From Paroedura picta (taxonomy: Eukaryota > Chordata > Lepidosauria > Squamata > Gekkonidae), in assembly GCF_049243985.1 (NCBI RefSeq), contig NC_135381.1, positions 20,323,345 through 20,387,344 on the forward strand: DNA of 64,000 bases, in the 5' to 3' direction. The notes under the pieces were generated by a model. It searched no databases, was not told the DNA's origin, and saw nothing but the letters and a program-made list of their open reading frames with translations. Each line of letters starts with the position of its first letter. Position 1 is the first letter of the stretch. This document shows positions 24,357 through 36,676 of the stretch, in pieces. Both the position numbers and the translations under genes were made by a program.

Positions 24357-26704
24357 ACGAATCCAACATCAGTTCTACCTAATACAATTTGCAGAGGACA
24401 GCCTGTGGGTGACTATGCCCAGAAAGGCTAATTCTTGGCAGATCAAGCTCTAGGGAAACCGGCAGGACAGACTGCATTACCAGGAGACCCTACAAGGCAC
24501 AACTGGGTGGCAAGTCGTGATGGCCAAGGGGGAGCTGAGCTGAACATACTTCAGAGACACACCCTGGTGGGAAGTTCTTCCACACCAGCCTCTTAGAATG
24601 GAGCAGGAGCTGAAGGAGAACATGACAGCTCCTTAAGCTGAATTGGCATGTGAGCACTTCCTGCTGAATGTCGCCCCCTGTTAACCAGGAAGACATGGGG
24701 GCGCCATGTGGATTGTCTGCCATGCATCAGTGAAATTATTGGGCTTGCACCTAGATGAACGGGTGAATTGTTTGGTTGTACCCCCAAATGACTACATGCT
24801 CCTAACCTGGGTCTCTCTGTTCTGCAAGAATCAGCTCTTCAAACAGCTCTTCAAAACTGCTCCCTCTTCCTCAAACATTCACTGAGAGATCTGTCCAAAT
24901 TCCACACATCTACCATACCAGCGATGAAGGCAAAGGCACCAAGGTTGGCGTGTGTTTCACAGCCAATCCTCCACTGTCTTTTTAATAAACATTGCTCAGA
25001 CAATCCTCCCTGTGACTTCCATCTTCCTCAACATTTATTATTCCTAGCTCTTTGCAAAGATTCTTGCGTAACGCCCTCCCACTAAAAACACACATCTGGA
25101 CCGACAATGCAAATCCATTTAAGAAAGCAAAGAAAGAAAGCTATCTCCAAACAGCTGTACTTGGAATGGGCTGGTTTCACGCCCTCCTGTTAAGATAGCA
25201 TGGATCCTATTGGCTGTGGAGGAAGATGTATGCTTCATCCAACCCTCTCGTCCACTCCTGTGGTTGGGGGAACAACACTGGCTGCTGATATGCACAAAAT
25301 CCTTTCATGAAGCGCTCTGCCTATGCTCACATGTGCTAGGAGGGAGGGGGATGCTTTAACGAAAAACTTTGCTCTCTCCAACCAAGCAAAAATCTCTCTG
25401 TTGGGACCTTCAGCTGCAGTCTTTGAGTTATGTATATTAACTTCTCTCCGTGAAGGAAGTAATACAAGAAAGCAGAGACCGTGGGGCTTATTAGAGAAGA
25501 CTGTAGTGAACAAAAACTGGTCTGCATCCCACTCGGAACATTGCCAAGGTAAATGACATTCTCTATGGTTCTTGCTTCAAACTGACTGTAGTCTGAATTT
25601 TTTTTTTTGAAGGGGGTACTCAGTTCCAGCACCTGAGAGGGGGGTTGTCTCCAAATTCTTGAGGGGAGAATTGGTGGAAATCAGAGCAACCTTATATATG
25701 AGTACTGGCACTGGGACCATTTTATTACAAAAAGAAAAGAGTATTTTCATATTAAATGAACACCTTACTGTGCCTTTTGTACACAGACATTAATATAAAC
25801 AGCTGTACATTGAAGGGTCTTTTGGTGCTAGCATTGCGTAAAGAAAGAAACATCTGGATACAATTAAAACTATAACAACGAATCATTTCATGACAGTCAA
25901 ACGGAATGATTGATTCTTTTTCTTCTCTTGTATCTCTTTATGGTAATGGTGAATATTTTTTAACTCAGCAGGCATTATACAGGGGAGGCGGGGTTTCACC
26001 GTGGTATAAAATGATGACTTGACCTGCTCTAACAAATGTTATATCTCTCACAAAATATAACATTGATTCTAATCATGGCAACAAAATATAGCTTGCAAAA
26101 AAGAAAAAAAACCTGATAAAATGAACTGGTGGTTAGACAAATTTAAGAGGGCGCCTTGTCATAAGTTTTGTTTCAAGTCAAAGAAATGGCAGCCCCTTAG
26201 TAATCTAACAGTTTTCCTGTGGAATAAATTGGAAATTTATTCAGAAATAAACCTCTTGACAGCAAACCTAAACATTTTAGGACTTTGTTGAAACCTTGTT
26301 TATTGATATAATGGCTAGTTCTAAATTGTATATATAAATATTACAGATATTCAAATTAATTTAATTTATAATTGGTTTCTAAATTTTGTGATTATTTATA
26401 AATACTGTAAATTGTAGTTGTATTTTTATATAAATGGAACTCTTAACATTAAAAAAACACATTTCCTGCATTCATGAGCATTGTTAATAAAGCGGCTAAC
26501 AATAACCACAAATCACCATAAAAATTAAGTCTGAAACAATTACATTGGAAAAAAAATAAATCTAAAGGGCTGTAATAAAGTCAACAAATTAAAGGCATTT
26601 CTTTAAAAAAATAATTCCTTTAAAGATCACATGACGAGTATTTAGCAGTATTTTAAAAGTAAATGGAGAGGAAAAGAGTCTGAAGCAAAAACCAACCAAG
26701 AGAC
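24357..26704. other. Intergenic, upstream of AGTR2
   Basis: From about 25640 the sequence is A/T-rich and looks unique. The non-coding first exons of AGTR2 could lie here, but no signal in the sequence fixes them. No other gene is seen. Confidence 0.4.
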
Positions 26705-26945
26705 CCATAAAGGTAAAGGTATCCCCTGTGCAAGCACCGAGTCATGTCTGACTCTTGGGGTGACGCCCTCCAGAGTTTTCATGGCAGACTCAATATGGGG
26801 TGGTTTGCCAGTTTCTTCTCCGGTCATTACCGTTTACCTCCCAGGAAACTGGGTACTCATTTTACCGACCTCGGAAGGATGGAAGGCTGAGTCAACCTTG
26901 AGCTGGCTGCTGGGATTGAACTCCCAGCCGCATGCAGCCAAATTT
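26705..26945 (-). repeat. Bov-B-tailed SINE, minus orientation
   Basis: It starts with the reversed tail 'aaaggtaaaggtatcccctg' and contains 'gccctccagagttttcatgg' and 'ttttaccgacctcggaagga'. It is the reverse of the copy at 36218-36505 and ends before the tRNA-like head, which is missing or worn. Confidence 0.75.
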
Positions 26946-27527
26946 ACTAAAATCTGTGGAAAATAAACTGTCCTTCACCTGGCATGTAACATTCAGTCTG
27001 ATTAGGTGCTGGAAAAAAATTTGTTGAGAAGAAAGTCCTATAGTCTCAGTCACAACAACAGAAAATACCCTTCAGTTAAAAAGGAAAAAAAAGTATTGCA
27101 GTCTGATGCATCATTATTTTGAAGTTATGAACAACAGTGTGTATAGTACTGAGAAACTTTCACTTTTTACTCAAAAATGTTTCTCTCAGTTGTGATTGAC
27201 AGCTGTGAGACTCTGGCTGGATCCACACATTGCTGGATCACAAGCAATGAGAAATGGCAGTCGCAGATCATAGCTAAAGCCTAATGACCATGCAATTATC
27301 TGAACATGCGTTGATACATCCCGTCTTTCAAAGCTCAGTTTAGAACCTTCAACATCTCACAGTCAGTTTCTCCCATCAGAATAAGGAGGACACAATCCAC
27401 AAATATGCAGTCCACAGTTCTAATGCATTTCCCCCTTTTTCCCCCCCATTCAAAAAAATTAGCAATCGGACAATGTGAAGTTTCTCCAAAAGGTCTCAAG
27501 AGTGCCACTTCCCTACCAGCTGGCAAG
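26946..27527 (+). other. AGTR2: AGTR2 5' flank / leader
   Basis: A/T-rich sequence leads into a pyrimidine tract and 'cttccctaccag' eight bases before the chosen ATG. That is a plausible 3' splice site, as mammalian AGTR2 also has its coding exon preceded by non-coding exons. The frame stays open upstream to 27405, so an earlier start cannot be excluded. Confidence 0.45.
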
Positions 27528-28667
27528 ATGCACACCAGTAACAACTCGATGATCGTTGCGACAGAACAGACGCTGCAAGATCCCTACTTATCCCCAACCA
27601 ATGTCTCTTCTTGGTCCCACTGCTCTGTCTACCTCTCCAGTTACCAGTTTGTGCTAATCCCGGCGCTCTACAGCATTCTCTTCCTCTTCGGACTACTGGG
27701 AAACAGCCTGGTGATTGCAGTGCTGTGCCGACAGAAAAACCTCAAGACGGTTGCCAATGTTTACATTCTCAACTTAGCCATAGCAGACTTGTTGGCCCTG
27801 GTCACGGTGCCATTTTGGGCCACTTATTATGCTTATGGATATAATTGGCACTTTGGCTCCATAATGTGCAAACTCTCCAGCTCCATCTTTGGCCTGACCA
27901 TGTTCGCGAGCATCTTCTTCATTACGTGCATGAGCATGGACCGCTACCAGGCGATTGTCCACCCATTTCAGTCTCAGCGACGGACGCTGCATCGGGCATC
28001 TGTTACTGCACTGATTGTTTGGGGTCTGGCTGCCTTGACCTCCCTGCCCACGTTCTGTTTCCGAGATACCCAATACGTCAAAGGTTTAGATGTGACGGCC
28101 TGTATCATGGCCTTTCCAACTGAGAACTACTCTGAGTGGTCAGCTGGGACAGCCTTAATGAAAAACACTCTTGGCTTCCTGATACCTATGGCGATCATAG
28201 CCAGGTGCTACATTTGGATAAGGGTGCACTTGATGAAAGCCCGAGGTTTGGGGAAGAACAAGCAGAAAAGAGACCGTGTGTTGAAAGTGGTAGCTGCTGT
28301 AGTTTTGGCCTTCTTGATTTGCTGGCTCCCATTCCACGTTTTGACCTTTCTGGATGCCCTGACCTGGTTGCGTGTGATCAATCAATGCTGGATTGTGTCT
28401 GCCATTGACACGGCCCTGCCATTTGGGATCTCCATGGGATTTGCTAACAGCTGCATCAATCCTCTCTTGTACTATTTAATTGGCAACCAGTTCCAGGATA
28501 AACTACAACATTTGTTTAAGCTAAGACTTTATCAGCTCAATAGCAACAGGCAAGGTTTTCTCACAAGCAAAAGCAGCTCGAATAAAGACACGGACACCCT
28601 GAAGGATGCCAAACACAGAGAAGGAGACTCTGGCAAGCCACAAACCCACCCACTGTGGGTTCACTGA
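27528..28667 (+). CDS. AGTR2: Angiotensin II type 2 receptor
   Basis: A single-exon class A GPCR of 379 aa. It has seven membrane segments, starting at about residue 42, with DRY at 138-140, a C114-C192 disulfide, C32-C287 linking N-terminus and third outer loop, NPLLY at 311-315, and K212 matching the ligand-binding lysine of mammalian AT2. AT2-specific stretches are MFASIFFITCMS, CIMAFPTEN..WSAG.ALMKN and VLAFLICWLPFHVLTFLDAL. It binds angiotensin II at the cell surface. I chose the start MHTSNN because upstream in-frame residues lack receptor character. The N-terminus is poorly conserved, with sequons at N5 and N25. The C-tail is about 20 residues longer than in human. PLS3 upstream confirms orthology. 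Confidence 0.96.
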   Translation: MHTSNNSMIVATEQTLQDPYLSPTNVSSWSHCSVYLSSYQFVLIPALYSILFLFGLLGNSLVIAVLCRQKNLKTVANVYILNLAIADLLALVTVPFWATYYAYGYNWHFGSIMCKLSSSIFGLTMFASIFFITCMSMDRYQAIVHPFQSQRRTLHRASVTALIVWGLAALTSLPTFCFRDTQYVKGLDVTACIMAFPTENYSEWSAGTALMKNTLGFLIPMAIIARCYIWIRVHLMKARGLGKNKQKRDRVLKVVAAVVLAFLICWLPFHVLTFLDALTWLRVINQCWIVSAIDTALPFGISMGFANSCINPLLYYLIGNQFQDKLQHLFKLRLYQLNSNRQGFLTSKSSSNKDTDTLKDAKHREGDSGKPQTHPLWVH

Positions 28668-28895
28668 ACAGCATCTGGAAGTTATTACAAGAGGATTCCA
28701 CCCCTGCCCCCCTTTCACTCTGTCTCTCTGTGTTCTTCCTTGGATTATTTCTTGTAAGTTTTCTAGGACAAACTGTCCAATGTAGATGTCTTGTTTTTGT
28801 TTCCTTGGGGATTTCCAGGTCTTTGGAAGGGCTGCCATATATTCTTGTTTAATCAGGCATGTGATTTATTTTAATAAACATCTGAATGATATTAC
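28668..28895 (+). other. AGTR2: AGTR2 3' UTR (short form)
   Basis: About 230 bases after the stop run to AATAAA at 28873-28878. No other element is visible. Longer forms are possible. Confidence 0.6.
28873..28878 (+). terminator. AGTR2: Polyadenylation signal of AGTR2
   Basis: AATAAA sits in an A/T-rich context 206 bases downstream of the stop codon. Confidence 0.65.
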
Positions 28896-29231
28896 AAACT
28901 CAATGGCATCATGTACTTAAGGTAGGAGAGCTGTTTTTAATGCTAAGGGGTGGGGAGAGAAGTGTGGGGCACAGGAGTTTATAGTTAAAGACTTCACATG
29001 GCAGTTGTCACACAGATAGCATGCAGCCTGCTCTCTTCCCTTGACTATGGTTGAAGTATCTTGCTGAAAAATAATTCTCAAGTAATTCAAATAAGTTTTT
29101 AAAAACACAGGGAGTCGGTAGCAGGAACAGGCCCAGCCTCTAGGTTAACTGAGACAATCGCCTAGGACTTCAGACTTTGAGGGGCACCAAGAAAGGCAAC
29201 AGGAGCCCCGAATGAAAGCTTGGCATTAAAC

Positions 29232-29437
29232 CAGGGTTGTCAACTCTGGGTTAGGAAATTCCTGAAGAATTTGGAGATGGAGCCCAGGGAGGGACAGGGA
29301 GATGGACCTCAGTGGGGTATAGATGTCATAGAGTCCCCCTTCCAAAGTAGCCATTTTCTTCAGATGAATTGTTTTTTTGTCAGCTGGATACCACTTGCTA
29401 TTCTCCAATCGCTTCCTGGAGGCTGGCAACTCTAGGG
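29232..29437 (+). repeat. 'Gccaactccaggt' family repeat
   Basis: The ends 'agggttgtcaactctgg' and 'ctggcaactctagggtt' are inverse to each other over roughly 15 bases. Inside are 'ggaaattcctgaagaatttg' and 'gtagccattttcttcagatg'. It is about 206 bases long and non-coding. Confidence 0.65.
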
Positions 29438-29589
29438 TTAACTGGCTTTTCAGTCTCCGTATCTCTGGATACTTCTATAGCTGTCATGGCATTTTTTTAA
29501 GAGCATATCTTTTTATTTTTTACATTGTTCATTTTAGAGTTCTCGTTTTTTCTCTGTTGGGAGATGTCAAAGTCATAGATGGCCTAGGG

Positions 29590-29944
29590 AGGTTGTTCCT
29601 TAACCTTTTTATCACCGGGGACCAATCAACACTTGATAATTTTACTGAGGCCCGGGGGGGTGGGTAGTCTTTTGCTGAGGGATGTCGCCACTGCTGCCTG
29701 AGCCCCTGCTCCACTTGCTTTCCTGCTGGCGCCCCTGACTTCCCGCTGCTCATTGAGCGGCACTGCCAGCAGCAGCTGCACAGTGCCACGCCAAGGGGGA
29801 GCCCCAGCCATGGCGGCCGGTGGCAGAGTGTCAGGGCAGCTCCCAAGGCAGCAGCCGGGGAGGAGGACGAGGAGGAGCCATGGCCCGGTACTGACTGATC
29901 CACTGACCGGTCCTGGTCCCTGGACCGGGGGTTGGGGACCACTG
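29590..29944 (+). mobile_element. Non-autonomous hAT, 'ccccaacc' family, copy 1
   Basis: The right end reads GGTTGGGGACCACTG and the left end is a worn match to its inverse. Flanks gcctaggg / acctaggg give a 7/8 match to an 8-base duplication. The interior is G/C-rich and shared with the copy at 39244-39609. Confidence 0.75.
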
Positions 29945-30534
29945 ACCTAGGGCACCCTAAACCCAATACCTACTGGCAGAGCAGTTTGAGAAAGCAAAAA
30001 TGATATGGGAAGGGGAGGCTGAAACAAGTTTTCTTTGTACATCATCACAAGCAGGAAAAGGCCAGCTTGCATTTAGGAGGCACAAGACTCCCATTGAATG
30101 CTTGAGTCAAAGTCCTTGCATTTTTGCTCAACAAACATGAGTACTACGCAGCATGTAAACTGTTCCTAAATCAAGGCAAACCAGGTTTTCTTGGAGGTAG
30201 GATCATACATGCACCTTGGATCACTGGCCCTCTAATTTCTTGATTGTTCATTTCAAGTTGGTGACTTGCACTTGAATGTATGGACTGTAAATTATTATGT
30301 TTGAGATCATATTTGCTTCCTCAAGGAGGTTTGGCATTCAAACTTGGGTGGTGTTTAGAGTTTTCTTTTTTAGCATCTACGCAACAATGTCCCTACTGGC
30401 CAGGCTTTCTCTGCTTTGCTCTGATCTTTCCCAAAACTGATGTGATAACCTTGGAAAATAACGCAGTGAAAGTATACTTGCACATTGTTTGGACAGGAAA
30501 GGGCATGTGTTTGTAGGTTTGAGAGCTGCTTTGG

Positions 30535-30795
30535 TTTAGTGAAAGCCAGTTTGCTGTAGTTGTTAAAATAGGTGGACTCTAATCTGGAGAACTGGACTTG
30601 ATTCCCTACTCCTCCTCCACATGAAGCCAGCTGGGTAACCTTTCCCAGTCACAGTTCTCTCAGAACTCTCTCAATCCCATCTACCTAACAGAGCGTCTGT
30701 TGTGGGGAGAGAAAGGGAAGATGATTGTAAGCTGTTTTAAGACTCATTTGGGAAGTAAAAAGCGGAATATAAAAACCCAGCTCTTCTTCTTGATC
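30535..30795 (+). repeat. tRNA-derived SINE
   Basis: It has 'gaactggacttgattcccta' (box B region), 'gaagccagctgggtaacc', 'ctgttgtggggagagaaagg' and ends 'cccagctcttcttctt'. It is a typical full-length copy with moderate divergence. Confidence 0.75.
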
Positions 30796-30890
30796 CAGTT
30801 CCTCTTCAGCTGCCATTCACCCCCTCCCCACACACCAGTGAAGGTATTTTCAGGGTTTTTATGCAATTGATAATTTATATCAGTGGTCCC

Positions 30891-31254
30891 CAACATTTTA
30901 TCACCGGGGACCACTCAACGCTTGACAATTTTACCGAGGCCCACTGCCCTAATGCTCTCTGACTCTGGTCGCTATGGTAATGTTTAAACATCCCTTCAAA
31001 ATAAGATACAGACAGGCCACAACAATGAACATAAGGAACATTTTATTTTCATGGAAATTTTAACTCATGACAATGACAGATCAATGGGAACCCTGAGCTT
31101 GTTTCTCTGCAACGAGATAGTCCCATGTACGCCTGCCGGATCATGGATGAAGTAAAGGGCCGAGGTGGGGGGGGAGAGAAGGCGTCCTTCGCGGCCCACC
31201 TCCAGTTAGTCGATGGACCACATGTGGTCCGCTGCCCACAGGTTGGGGATCCTA
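30891..31254 (+). mobile_element. Non-autonomous hAT, 'ccccaacc' family, variant interior
   Basis: It starts CAGTGGTCCCCAACATTTTA and ends near GGTTGGGGATCC. Flanks atttatat / atttacat match at 7 of 8 positions. The interior differs from the copies at 29590 and 39244, apart from the first 70 bases and a last 50 bases mentioning 'gtggtccgctgcccacagg'. It may be closer to the autonomous parent. Confidence 0.72.
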
Positions 31255-31494
31255 ATTTACATAGTGCCAGGGGATAGCACTATAGCAATAGGTGAATGAC
31301 CATGGGGAGAGGGGGAGTTTTTAAAAACCTTCTGGTGATGCGGGGGGTGGTTGTGATGGTGTCACACCTTTGCCGTTAAATGTGCCTCTGTTTTCAAAGT
31401 GGCAAGGACAATCTTTGCCATGTGAAAGCCACCTACATGAAACCTCTTTTTCATTCCTCACCAACCCTGGTATTAGGTATCTAAAGAGCACTGG

Positions 31495-31605
31495 ACAGGT
31501 ACTTAACCTGGATGCTTTAGGCTGATCCTGCGTTGAGCAGGGGGTTGGACTAGATGGCATGGATGGCCCCTTCCAACTTTGTGGGTCTGTCTGTTAAGAG
31601 TTATT
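31495..31605 (+). mobile_element. CR1 LINE 3'-end fragment
   Basis: It holds 'ggatgctttaggctgatcct', 'gcgttgagcagggggttgga' and 'ccccttccaac', the conserved CR1 3' end. It is truncated at the 5' side. Confidence 0.8.
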
Positions 31606-31621
31606 CCACACAGCATATCAT

Positions 31622-31830
31622 GAAAAGAAGAAGAAGAAGAAGAAGAAGAAGAAGAAGAAGAAGAAGAAGAGTTGGTTCTTATATGCCACCCGAAGGAGGC
31701 TCAAAGCGGCTTACAGTCGCCTTCCCTTTCCTCTCCCCTCAACAGACACCCTGTGGGGTGGGTGAGGCTGAGAGAACCCTGATAGCACTGCTCGGTCACT
31801 CCTAACCACGACACCAAGCTGGCTACACCA
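31622..31830 (-). repeat. tRNA-derived SINE with expanded (GAA)n tail
   Basis: The minus-strand SINE has its tail expanded to about 15 AGA units (31625-31670). It is followed by 'gagttggttcttatatgcca' and 'acagacaccctgtggggtgg'. Confidence 0.8.
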
Positions 31831-32514
31831 AGGGCCTTCAGGCCAGCTCTATGGACCTTTGTGGCAGCATCAAAAGGTGGCTCCCATCCCTTTCCTCCAA
31901 AGAAGCTTCTGAGGCTCCTCTCAGCTGTTTACAGTTCACACATTCAGAGGCCAGCTATCCAGCCAGGGCCCTCTGGCAGCAGCCAAGCACAGGGAGGCCG
32001 GCACTTACAGTAAAACTAAACATTGCCGTTCTAATGTGGGCCTCATGGGCTTCAACTGAGGGGGATCTGTTTTCAGAGCAGAGCAGGTTTGCTGATAGCC
32101 CCATAAACTCTCACAAGTGCATCTGTTTATTTTCAGGGCAGAGCACTAAAAGGAAACCATAATGAGGGAAATTTTGTATGGTCAGCATTGTTACTTGTTT
32201 GTCTGATATGTGTGTAAACACTAGTTAGGGACAGTGTGTTCCCCCCCCCCCAAAAAAAAACCACTCGTAAATCCCTTCTCAGCAGCCTAGCGTATCTTGG
32301 CTTCACTCAAGCAGCCTGCTCACTTGTCTTGATTTATTTCACGAAACAACAAAGTTTTACCACAAACAGAGGGCCAGCTGGACAGTTTATCATGAAGGCT
32401 CCTCCTTTTCCTCATGGCCTGAAAGTGAAGCTATTGCTATTATGAATGGATTTATGCCTGCTTCACTGGTCTGGCTGCGTTCCAGCGGTTATTGATTAGG
32501 TCTGCGGAACCCGA
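31831..32514. other. Intergenic stretch without recognised features
   Basis: Only a C/A homopolymer patch near 32240-32262 stands out. Confidence 0.4.
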
Positions 32515-32735
32515 GTAGGGATGCCAATCCCCAGGTGGGACCTGGGGATCCCCTGGAATTACAGCACATCTCCAGACAACAAAGATAAATTCCCCTGAAG
32601 AAAAAGGATGTTTTGGAGAACTGACTCCATAGCATTAGACTCCACTGAGGTCCCTCCCTGCCCCAAATCCCGCCACTGCTGGCTCCACCCCCAAAGTCTC
32701 CAGGTATTTCCCAACCCAGAGCTGGCAACCCTAAA
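32515..32735 (-). repeat. 'Gccaactccaggt' family repeat
   Basis: The ends are 'tagggatgccaatccccagg' and 'gagctggcaaccctaaag'. The interior 'tgaggtccctccctgcccca' and 'tccaggtatttcccaaccc' matches the other minus-strand copies. Confidence 0.65.
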
Positions 32736-35700
32736 GCCTGTTTATTTTGGTGGGCTTTGTGGTAAACTTGCCTGATAGCCCCAGAATTCCACAGGCATTC
32801 CCCCCCCCCCCCGCACACTCCATGCAATTCAAATTCTGCACCAAGGAAACCCAGATTCTGCAACAGAATAAACTATTCAAGAAAGATCAGCCTTCCTCGC
32901 CAATCACGAGGAGGCACAAGGAGCTCTGCTGGGCAGTGAAGCAACAATCCTGCCCCCTGGTGGCTGCTGAGTAGCAAATGTGAAATCAATTTTTTCAGCG
33001 GCTGGATTTAGTTATAGGCTACATATATGAGTTAGAAGTTCAAGTATCTCACATCTGAAGACTTATTGGTTTTTAGTTTCCCCAGTAGGTCTAGAACTCA
33101 CTTCCTAGACAGCAACTCCTTCAGCAAGGGGCTGATCCTGATCACAGTCAAAGACAAGGGCTCTCTGAATACTGTTTGCTGGAGATTTAATAGCAGGGGG
33201 AGAATGTGCCCTCTATATCCTGCTGGTTGGCTTCCTAAGGACAGAAGATGCTGGATGAGAGGGAGGTCTCAGTCTGGAGACATGCAGAATTCTTTCTCAC
33301 AGGAATGCTTTTCTGCCTCTACCCAAACTGTATCTAGAACCAGTTACTTAATAATTGAGCAGCAGCCTCCTGGGTGGAGCCAGTCCAACCTCTGTTTTCA
33401 ATCCATGGACCAATCAGGGCACACATGTGGACTGGAAACATAGGCCAGACTGGCCCCCAATGAACCTAGAGAGAGACACTCTGATGCAATCGCCACCAGT
33501 CTGTCCCTGACCGCTGCTGGGAGACGAGGTCGGTGGGGGCTGGCCGGGGGGGGGGGGGGGGAGAAGGGAGTTCCCTGTCCTGAAATGGCCTGCTGAGGCT
33601 TGGAGAGGGCATGGCAGGCCTTTTGGGGGCAGGGGGGAGTGCTGGCGGGTGGGCTGCCCGGGGAGGGAGAAAGAGGAACGGGGATGATACTGCCCATTGT
33701 ATTTACAGATGCAGCAGGCTTTAGATCTAGTATATCTATAAAACTAATAAAAATGTTTTGTAGCACTGTCACCATCTGGCAAGTCAGTTTCTTATATAAT
33801 CCTACCATTTAAGAAGCGAAAGGAAGCCATTATTATCTTGAGATCTGACTATGTAACACCACCACTATGGGATGCAGGTGGACAAAAGAGCATTATGCAG
33901 GTCGCAGCCAGAGATTTATGATGACTCTAACTAAACATCAACCAGGCTCCCTTTACATGGATATCCCCCTCCCGCACAAAACCCAGAAACGAACAATCCA
34001 GAGGAACCAATTGGCCAAACATCTAATATGATTGTTTTTAAAATGGTATGGTTTTAAAGTTTTAATATTTTATATTTAAACTAGGGGCAAACCCCGCTGT
34101 ATCCAAAGATCGATTGGTCCAAAGATCAGACTGACCCCATCCACTCTCTGCCCACCTAGGCCCTAGGATTTTATAGTATACAGCTAATCTGTTCCAGATT
34201 TGTATTTATTGTGTATATTTTATAAGCTAAATGTCGGAAGCCTACCCGACCTAGCCAGTAATTCAAAGCAGAATTGGGCAAGAACGCACTTAAAAATGCA
34301 TCTAATGAAGGCTGGGGGATGTCCTTGTCAGTGTTGAAGAATTTAAGCTACAGAAGCTCCAAGCTGCCTCTGGCCTGTGCCTTGTCGCCAACCTTCCCCC
34401 CCCCCCACAACATCTTCACAATCGCCCTTCAGTGGTCCATTGCCCTTCCCCCAACTCAGCATACTGAGTGTCTGCATGGAGGTGTCTCATCCTGGCTTGT
34501 GTCCAGCTTCACATAACAAAGAGCAGGAAGAAGAGACAGAGAGAGTCACGGATTCCACATTTCTCATAATAGCTATTCAGACTTGGAAAGAGAAGTGTTT
34601 CAAGAAGACCAGATCCTCATTTTATTTCCTGGCTGTACTAAATTAATAGGCATTCACTGACTGGTTTTCTGTACTACCTCCTCCCCCAAACCCCCCCCCC
34701 CACCAAAAAACAGAGGGAAAAGTTAGTTTGTGGTGACTTTCAGTGTGTGAAAAGTGACTGTTAGAGACACTTTGTACAGTTTATTTGTCGTATAAACATT
34801 GAGAGGCCTAGCGCTGGGGGATTGCATGAGTGAAGCTTGCTGGAATCCTGAATATGTTGTCTGCTTCTTTACTTGGGACAGACATTCTCAGTTAGTAGAA
34901 AGAAAAATATATATTCCAACTGGGATTTTGGCTCCCCTTGCTGTGATTAAGTCTCATTGTTTGGCAGGACAATTAGTCAAGGGGCAATTCATCCAGCTGT
35001 TCAAATCAGAGTTACTAGGACATGTTCGAAGATGTCTAAAAGAACCCTTCTCTGCTTCATATGAATCATATTTGGCTCCAGTCACAAACCATCTCTCTTG
35101 GGAAGGTCTTTAATTTTTGTCTTTCTTTCGATGTTGCTGACCATTCTTGTGTTGGCAGAGTTTTAATGTGCAAAGAGAGCAAAGCATCAGACTGCTTAAA
35201 AGAATAAAATAGTTTTATTATGAAGAGAAAAAACTTTGTGTAGGAAAGAGGAGAGTGAGACTTAACTGTTATAACCATTGTCTACAGTCATTCTTCTTTT
35301 CAACTGCTCTTTCTGGGTATAGTCTGCATGGGGCTTTTTACCCACTTCTACTCTGAATAAATCCCTCCCATCTACACTGAATTCGATTTCCACTTTGATT
35401 TTGGGTGCTTTAAATTTCCCCTCTGCAACATGCATGGTTGGTCCAGAGTGACCCCACCTTTCACCCGCAATATCCAGAAATGGATATAATCCTTGATATT
35501 TCAAAAATCACTATCAGTAAATGTGCAGTTCTCTGCTTTTTGTGAATTAACTTCCTGCCTCATGTCTCCAATGCTGACATAGCAAAGCAGTCTTCCCTGA
35601 TTGGCCAGGGCATCAGTTCAAAGAATTCCGGGTTCCCGGTTGCAAGGCTTGTCTTAAAGTGACTGTACTCCAGAAGCCCTAACTTCTTTCAGCAGAGATT

Positions 35701-36217
35701 TGCCTCTTGGATTTATTCCCCCTCCTTTGCTGTCTCCAATCCTCTCCACTACTACCCCTCGAACAAGAAAAGAAAGGGACTCCTGCTATGCTTGGCACCC
35801 CTCCCTGTTCTGAGCTTCCCCCAATCAAGTGCAGAAAACTTTCTGTTTCAATGCGGGGTGGGCTAGAAGAAGACCCGAGTTCAAATCTATCTGAATTCAG
35901 CAGGATCCACAACGGAATAAATAAAGTAAGTGCAGAATCAGCCCTGGAGTCAAGCAAGGAGGAGGTTTGCTCAAAAGAGCAGGAAGTATCCTATTGAGCC
36001 AATCAAGAAACCAGAAGAGATCATTTAAAATGTATAAATGCCTATCTCCTCTAACACTCTTGGTCGTGGTGTCAGTCTCCACCCATTGTATTTCCTAGGA
36101 TGTACTGAGAACATGGTCCAGCTTACACTTAGGCCTTGTGGGGTCTCTACTGCCCCTTGTGGGCCTGGCATCAGGGAAGTCAGTGCCTCATTAAAGAAGG
36201 AACTAAGAATAATATAG
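32736..36217. other. Long intergenic stretch, no gene recognised
   Basis: Homopolymer G or C runs occur near 32800, 33550 and 34690. Short frames such as 35262-35504 (-) show no domain I know. The 35.1-36.1 kb part could be an old repeat, but I cannot define ends. Confidence 0.35.
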
Positions 36218-36505
36218 GAGCCTCTTGTGGCGCAGAGTGGTAAGGCAGCAGACATGCAGTCTGAAAGCTCTGCCCATGAGGCTGGGAGTTTGATCCCAGC
36301 AGCCGGCTCAAGGTTGACTCAGCCTTCCATCCTTCCGAGGTCGGTAAAATGAGTACCCAGCTTGCTGGGGGGTAAACGGTCATGACTGGGGAAGGCACTG
36401 GCAAACCACCCCGTACTGAGTCTGCCATGAAAACGCTAGAGGGCGTCACCCCAAGGGTCAGACATGACCCGGTGCTTGCACAGGGGATACCTTTACCTTT
36501 AAGAA
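36218..36505 (+). repeat. Full-length tRNA-derived SINE with Bov-B-like tail
   Basis: The head 'gagcctcttgtggcgcagag' with box-A-like sequence is followed by box-B-like 'GAGTTTGATCCC', 'ccatccttccgaggtcggta', 'gtcagacatgacccggtgc' and a (TTTACC) tail. The 3' portion resembles the Bov-B LINE end, as in Sauria-type SINEs that borrow Bov-B machinery. Confidence 0.8.
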
Positions 36506-36528
36506 TAATATTGCAGTAAAGCATGGAC

Positions 36529-36570
36529 CAGTGGTCCCCAACCTTTCTTAGACTGCTGCCCCCATGGCTG
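36529..36570 (+). repeat. hAT 'ccccaacc' end fragment
   Basis: It begins CAGTGGTCCCCAACCTTTCT like the left end of the copies at 30891 and 39244, then diverges. Confidence 0.45.
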
Positions 36571-36676
36571 CCAGGCCTGTTGGGGAACTTGGGGAATCTT
36601 TCTAAATTCCTATCAGGACAGATACAAGCACCCCTGCATTCATAGCTGGAGCTCTTGCTCACCATCAAACTTAAAC

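Noticed and set aside
27611-28408. Several additional open frames inside AGTR2
   Set aside because: They are alternate-frame shadows of the receptor gene.
35100-36160. Possible long terminal repeat (TATA-like and polyadenylation-like words)
   Set aside because: I could not find paired ends, a target duplication or any retroelement coding sequence nearby, so I do not call it.
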